Source: Avanaerovorax sp964442135 (GTDB lineage Bacteria; Bacillota; Clostridia; Peptostreptococcales; Anaerovoracaceae). From it: a DNA stretch of 15,749 nucleotides. Below the pieces are notes generated by a model. That model did not search any database, was not told the origin of the DNA, and was given only the letters and a program-made list of their open reading frames with translations. The position numbers and the translations under genes were made by a program. Every line of letters begins with the position of its first letter. The first letter of the stretch is position 1. Location of the stretch: NCBI GenBank assembly GCA_964442135.1, contig CAYTYN010000032.1:1-15749 (forward strand), given 5' to 3'. This document shows, piece by piece, positions 14,827 through 15,749 of this stretch.

Positions 14827-14914
14827 AGATAAAATATGCAACGCCATTGACGGCCACGGCGTAGGGTTCATTGACGCCGGACGTCATAAGCGGGGCAGGT
14901 AAGGAGGCTATCAT
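14827..14914 (+). other. Leader of hpf with repeated CATTGACG and alternative hairpins
   Basis: CATTGACG occurs twice (14845-14852 and 14869-14876). The second copy can form TGACG-CCGGA-CGTCA (14872-14886). The first lies in the loop region of an ACGCC/GGCGT stem (14841-14862) and could compete for the same CGTCA. The ribosome binding site AAGGAGG (14901-14907) follows, 7 bases before the ATG, and appears unpaired. The raiA-motif RNA known near such genes is much longer, so this is not called as that. Confidence 0.3.
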
Positions 14915-15451
14915 ATGAAGGTTACTATCATTGGGAAAAATTTTAGAACTTACTCGAAGCTTGAGGAAACTATCGAGAAGAAATTCGAAAAGCTGGGAAA
15001 GTACTTTTCCGATGACATTACGGCTAACGTGATCTTGTCTCACGAGAAAGGAAGGAATAAATTAGAAGCGACCATTAACGCTAAAGGAGCTGTTTTCAGA
15101 ACCGAACAGAGGGCGGAGGACGTATACGAGGCCGTAGACAAGGTGGTAGATAAGCTTTCCAGCCAGATGTCCAGGTTTAAGGGCAAGCTCCAGAAACGTT
15201 ACAACGATAATAAATCGGTTAGATTCGAAGCGATACCTCAGCCTTATCAGGAGGAAGGGGCTCAGTCGGAGGGACAGCTGGTAAAGACGAAGAAATTTGA
15301 CTTAAGGCCTATGGACGCGGAGGAAGCGATCCTGGAGATGGAGATGCTGCAGCACGACTTCTTCGTGTTCCTGAACGTGGAATCCGACAATATCAACGTG
15401 GTGTACAGAAGAGACGACGGCGACTACGGACTGCTGGTGCCCAGCTATTGA
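14915..15451 (+). CDS. hpf: Ribosome hibernation promoting factor, long form (HPF/RaiA)
   Basis: Binds the decoding region of the 30S subunit and, in the long form, dimerises ribosomes into inactive 100S particles when growth slows. The 178 residues divide into an N-terminal S30AE domain (1 to about 95; MKVTIIGKNF, SHEKGRNKLEATI, DVYEAVDKVVDKLSSQ), a variable linker (about 96-121) and the C-terminal dimerisation domain (122-178), with the conserved KTKKFDLRPMDAEEAILEME (124-143), HDFFVFLN (147-154) and YRRDDGDYGLLVP (164-176). AAGGAGG lies 7 bases before the ATG. It has its own predicted promoter but no strong terminator separates it from divIB, so it may be transcribed partly with the dcw genes. 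Identification is firm. Confidence 0.97.
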   Translation: MKVTIIGKNFRTYSKLEETIEKKFEKLGKYFSDDITANVILSHEKGRNKLEATINAKGAVFRTEQRAEDVYEAVDKVVDKLSSQMSRFKGKLQKRYNDNKSVRFEAIPQPYQEEGAQSEGQLVKTKKFDLRPMDAEEAILEMEMLQHDFFVFLNVESDNINVVYRRDDGDYGLLVPSY

Positions 15452-15586
15452 TGGGATACTCAGGGACCGATAAGAGATATCAGAATAATATCCGAAGCGT
15501 GATGCTGACCTTCCGGGGACGTTGCTGAGTGTATATAAGGCAGTATCCGAAAAACACACAGAAACCGGCATTGCAGGGTAGGATAG
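15452..15586 (+). other. 135-nt non-coding 3' region of hpf with possible alternative stems
   Basis: No supported gene. GGATACT (15454-15460) can pair with AGTATCC (15542-15548). ACTCAG (15458-15463) can instead pair with CTGAGT (15525-15530), and the two share bases, so they exclude each other. Inside is a GATAT/ATATC hairpin (15476-15492). No convincing promoter was found, so it would be the 3' untranslated part of the hpf transcript. No known RNA family was recognised. Confidence 0.3.
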
Positions 15587-15605
15587 AGAGTACGAATTGC
15601 AGGGT
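15570..15605 (+). repeat. Two direct copies of ATTGCAGGGT, 26 bp apart
   Basis: ATTGCAGGGT occurs at 15570-15579 and 15596-15605. The second copy forms the loop and the edges of the terminator stem. A further ATTGCAG is present in inverted orientation (ACTGCAAT, 15646-15653). Confidence 0.6.
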
Positions 15606-15618
15606 TCGTACTCTTTTT
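15587..15618 (+). terminator. Intrinsic terminator of hpf
   Basis: AGAGTACGAA and TTCGTACTCT pair perfectly over ten bases around an eight-base loop (TTGCAGGG), and the run TTTTT follows at once (15614-15618). This is a strong plus-strand terminator ending the hpf transcript. On the minus strand no T tract follows the stem, so it should act in one direction only. Confidence 0.9.
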
Positions 15619-15638
15619 CTGTATATGTCTGTATATGT
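15619..15638. repeat. Perfect tandem repeat CTGTATATGT x2
   Basis: Two head-to-tail copies of the 10-base unit CTGTATATGT start directly after the terminator T run. The period is about one helical turn. The function is unknown; it may be slippage in AT-rich sequence or a protein site. Confidence 0.6.
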
Positions 15639-15669
15639 CGATAAAACTGCAATCTGCACATTGGTGTTT

Positions 15670-15749
15670 TCATCCCTCTTTTATACGCTGCGCCAGTTTA
15701 GCGCAAAACCGTGCCATATACTCCACACTCTCTTTCATGCCATTTTGAA
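15670..15749 (-). CDS. C-terminal end of an unidentified protein, partial at the window edge
   Basis: On the minus strand one frame enters from the right edge and stays open for 25 codons to a TGA at 15672-15670. The readable end is NGMKESVEYMARFCAKL, then AQRIKEG: a helical, amphipathic, protein-like tail. The other two frames stop early. It converges on hpf, and the gap between them holds the hpf terminator. Too little is visible to assign a family; the call rests on open frame and composition only. Confidence 0.45.
   Translation of the reverse strand, partial: QNGMKESVEYMARFCAKLAQRIKEG

Noticed and set aside
15451..15528. Small plus-strand frame of 25 codons whose ATG overlaps the hpf stop (TGATG)
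   Set aside because: There is no ribosome binding site and no recognisable product. The overlap alone is weak evidence.
15302..15673. Minus-strand frame of 123 codons opposite the end of hpf
   Set aside because: It lies mostly antisense to the conserved C-terminal domain of hpf and runs through the terminator. It is a shadow frame.
1..15749. Search for mobile elements, CRISPR arrays, tRNA or rRNA genes and phage or defence genes
   Set aside because: No transposase, integrase, regularly spaced repeat, clover-leaf sequence or toxin-antitoxin or nuclease gene was seen; the window is core chromosome.

Overview
The window comes from a Gram-positive bacterium, most likely a member of the Clostridia (Bacillota). 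Its centre is a division and cell wall (dcw) cluster led by mraZ. The cluster has a PASTA-tailed class B penicillin-binding protein, a small FtsL-type protein, a DivIB/FtsQ protein and, next to it, a long-form ribosome hibernation factor. Ribosome binding sites are strong (AAGGAGG/GGGAGG types), and codon use favours AGA/AGG, ATA and GGA at mid-range GC. The genus cannot be fixed from the sequence alone.

Left part (1-3743, minus strand): a two-gene ABC exporter operon. An ATPase of the LolD/MacB/FtsE-like class is followed by a 987-residue FtsX/MacB-type permease with a very long extracellular coiled-coil insertion. The operon has a recognisable sigma-A-type promoter (3800-3828). Just after the permease stop codon lies a perfect 17-bp inverted repeat that could end transcription.

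Divergent intergenic region (3744-4085): back-to-back promoters with AT-rich DNA between them. The plus-strand promoter (TTGAAA-17 bp-TAAAAT) carries two GTGG(G)-type MraZ boxes at a 10-bp period in its spacer, and a third box lies just past the predicted start of transcription. This is a good candidate for MraZ autorepression of the whole cluster.

Central part (4086-14764, plus strand): mraZ, rsmH, ftsL, a class B PBP, murF, mraY, murD, ftsW, murG and divIB/ftsQ, tightly spaced or overlapping, probably one operon. These genes make lipid I and II (MurF, MurD, MraY, MurG) and polymerise and cross-link septal peptidoglycan (FtsW with the PBP, with FtsL and DivIB as scaffold). murE, normally between the PBP and murF, is missing, and so are murC, murB, ftsA and ftsZ within the window.

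Right part (14765-15749): hpf, encoding the long-form hibernation promoting factor, follows divIB with its own extended -10 promoter and a leader that can fold. No strong terminator separates it from the dcw operon. Downstream are a 135-nt stretch that can form alternative stems, a clear intrinsic terminator (15587-15618), a 10-bp tandem repeat, and the C-terminal end of an unidentified gene converging from the right edge.

No mobile element, CRISPR array, tRNA or rRNA was seen. The genes are mostly ordinary core genes. The points most worth a second look are the MraZ-box promoter, the coiled-coil permease divergent from the division cluster, the missing murE, and the non-coding sequence around hpf.
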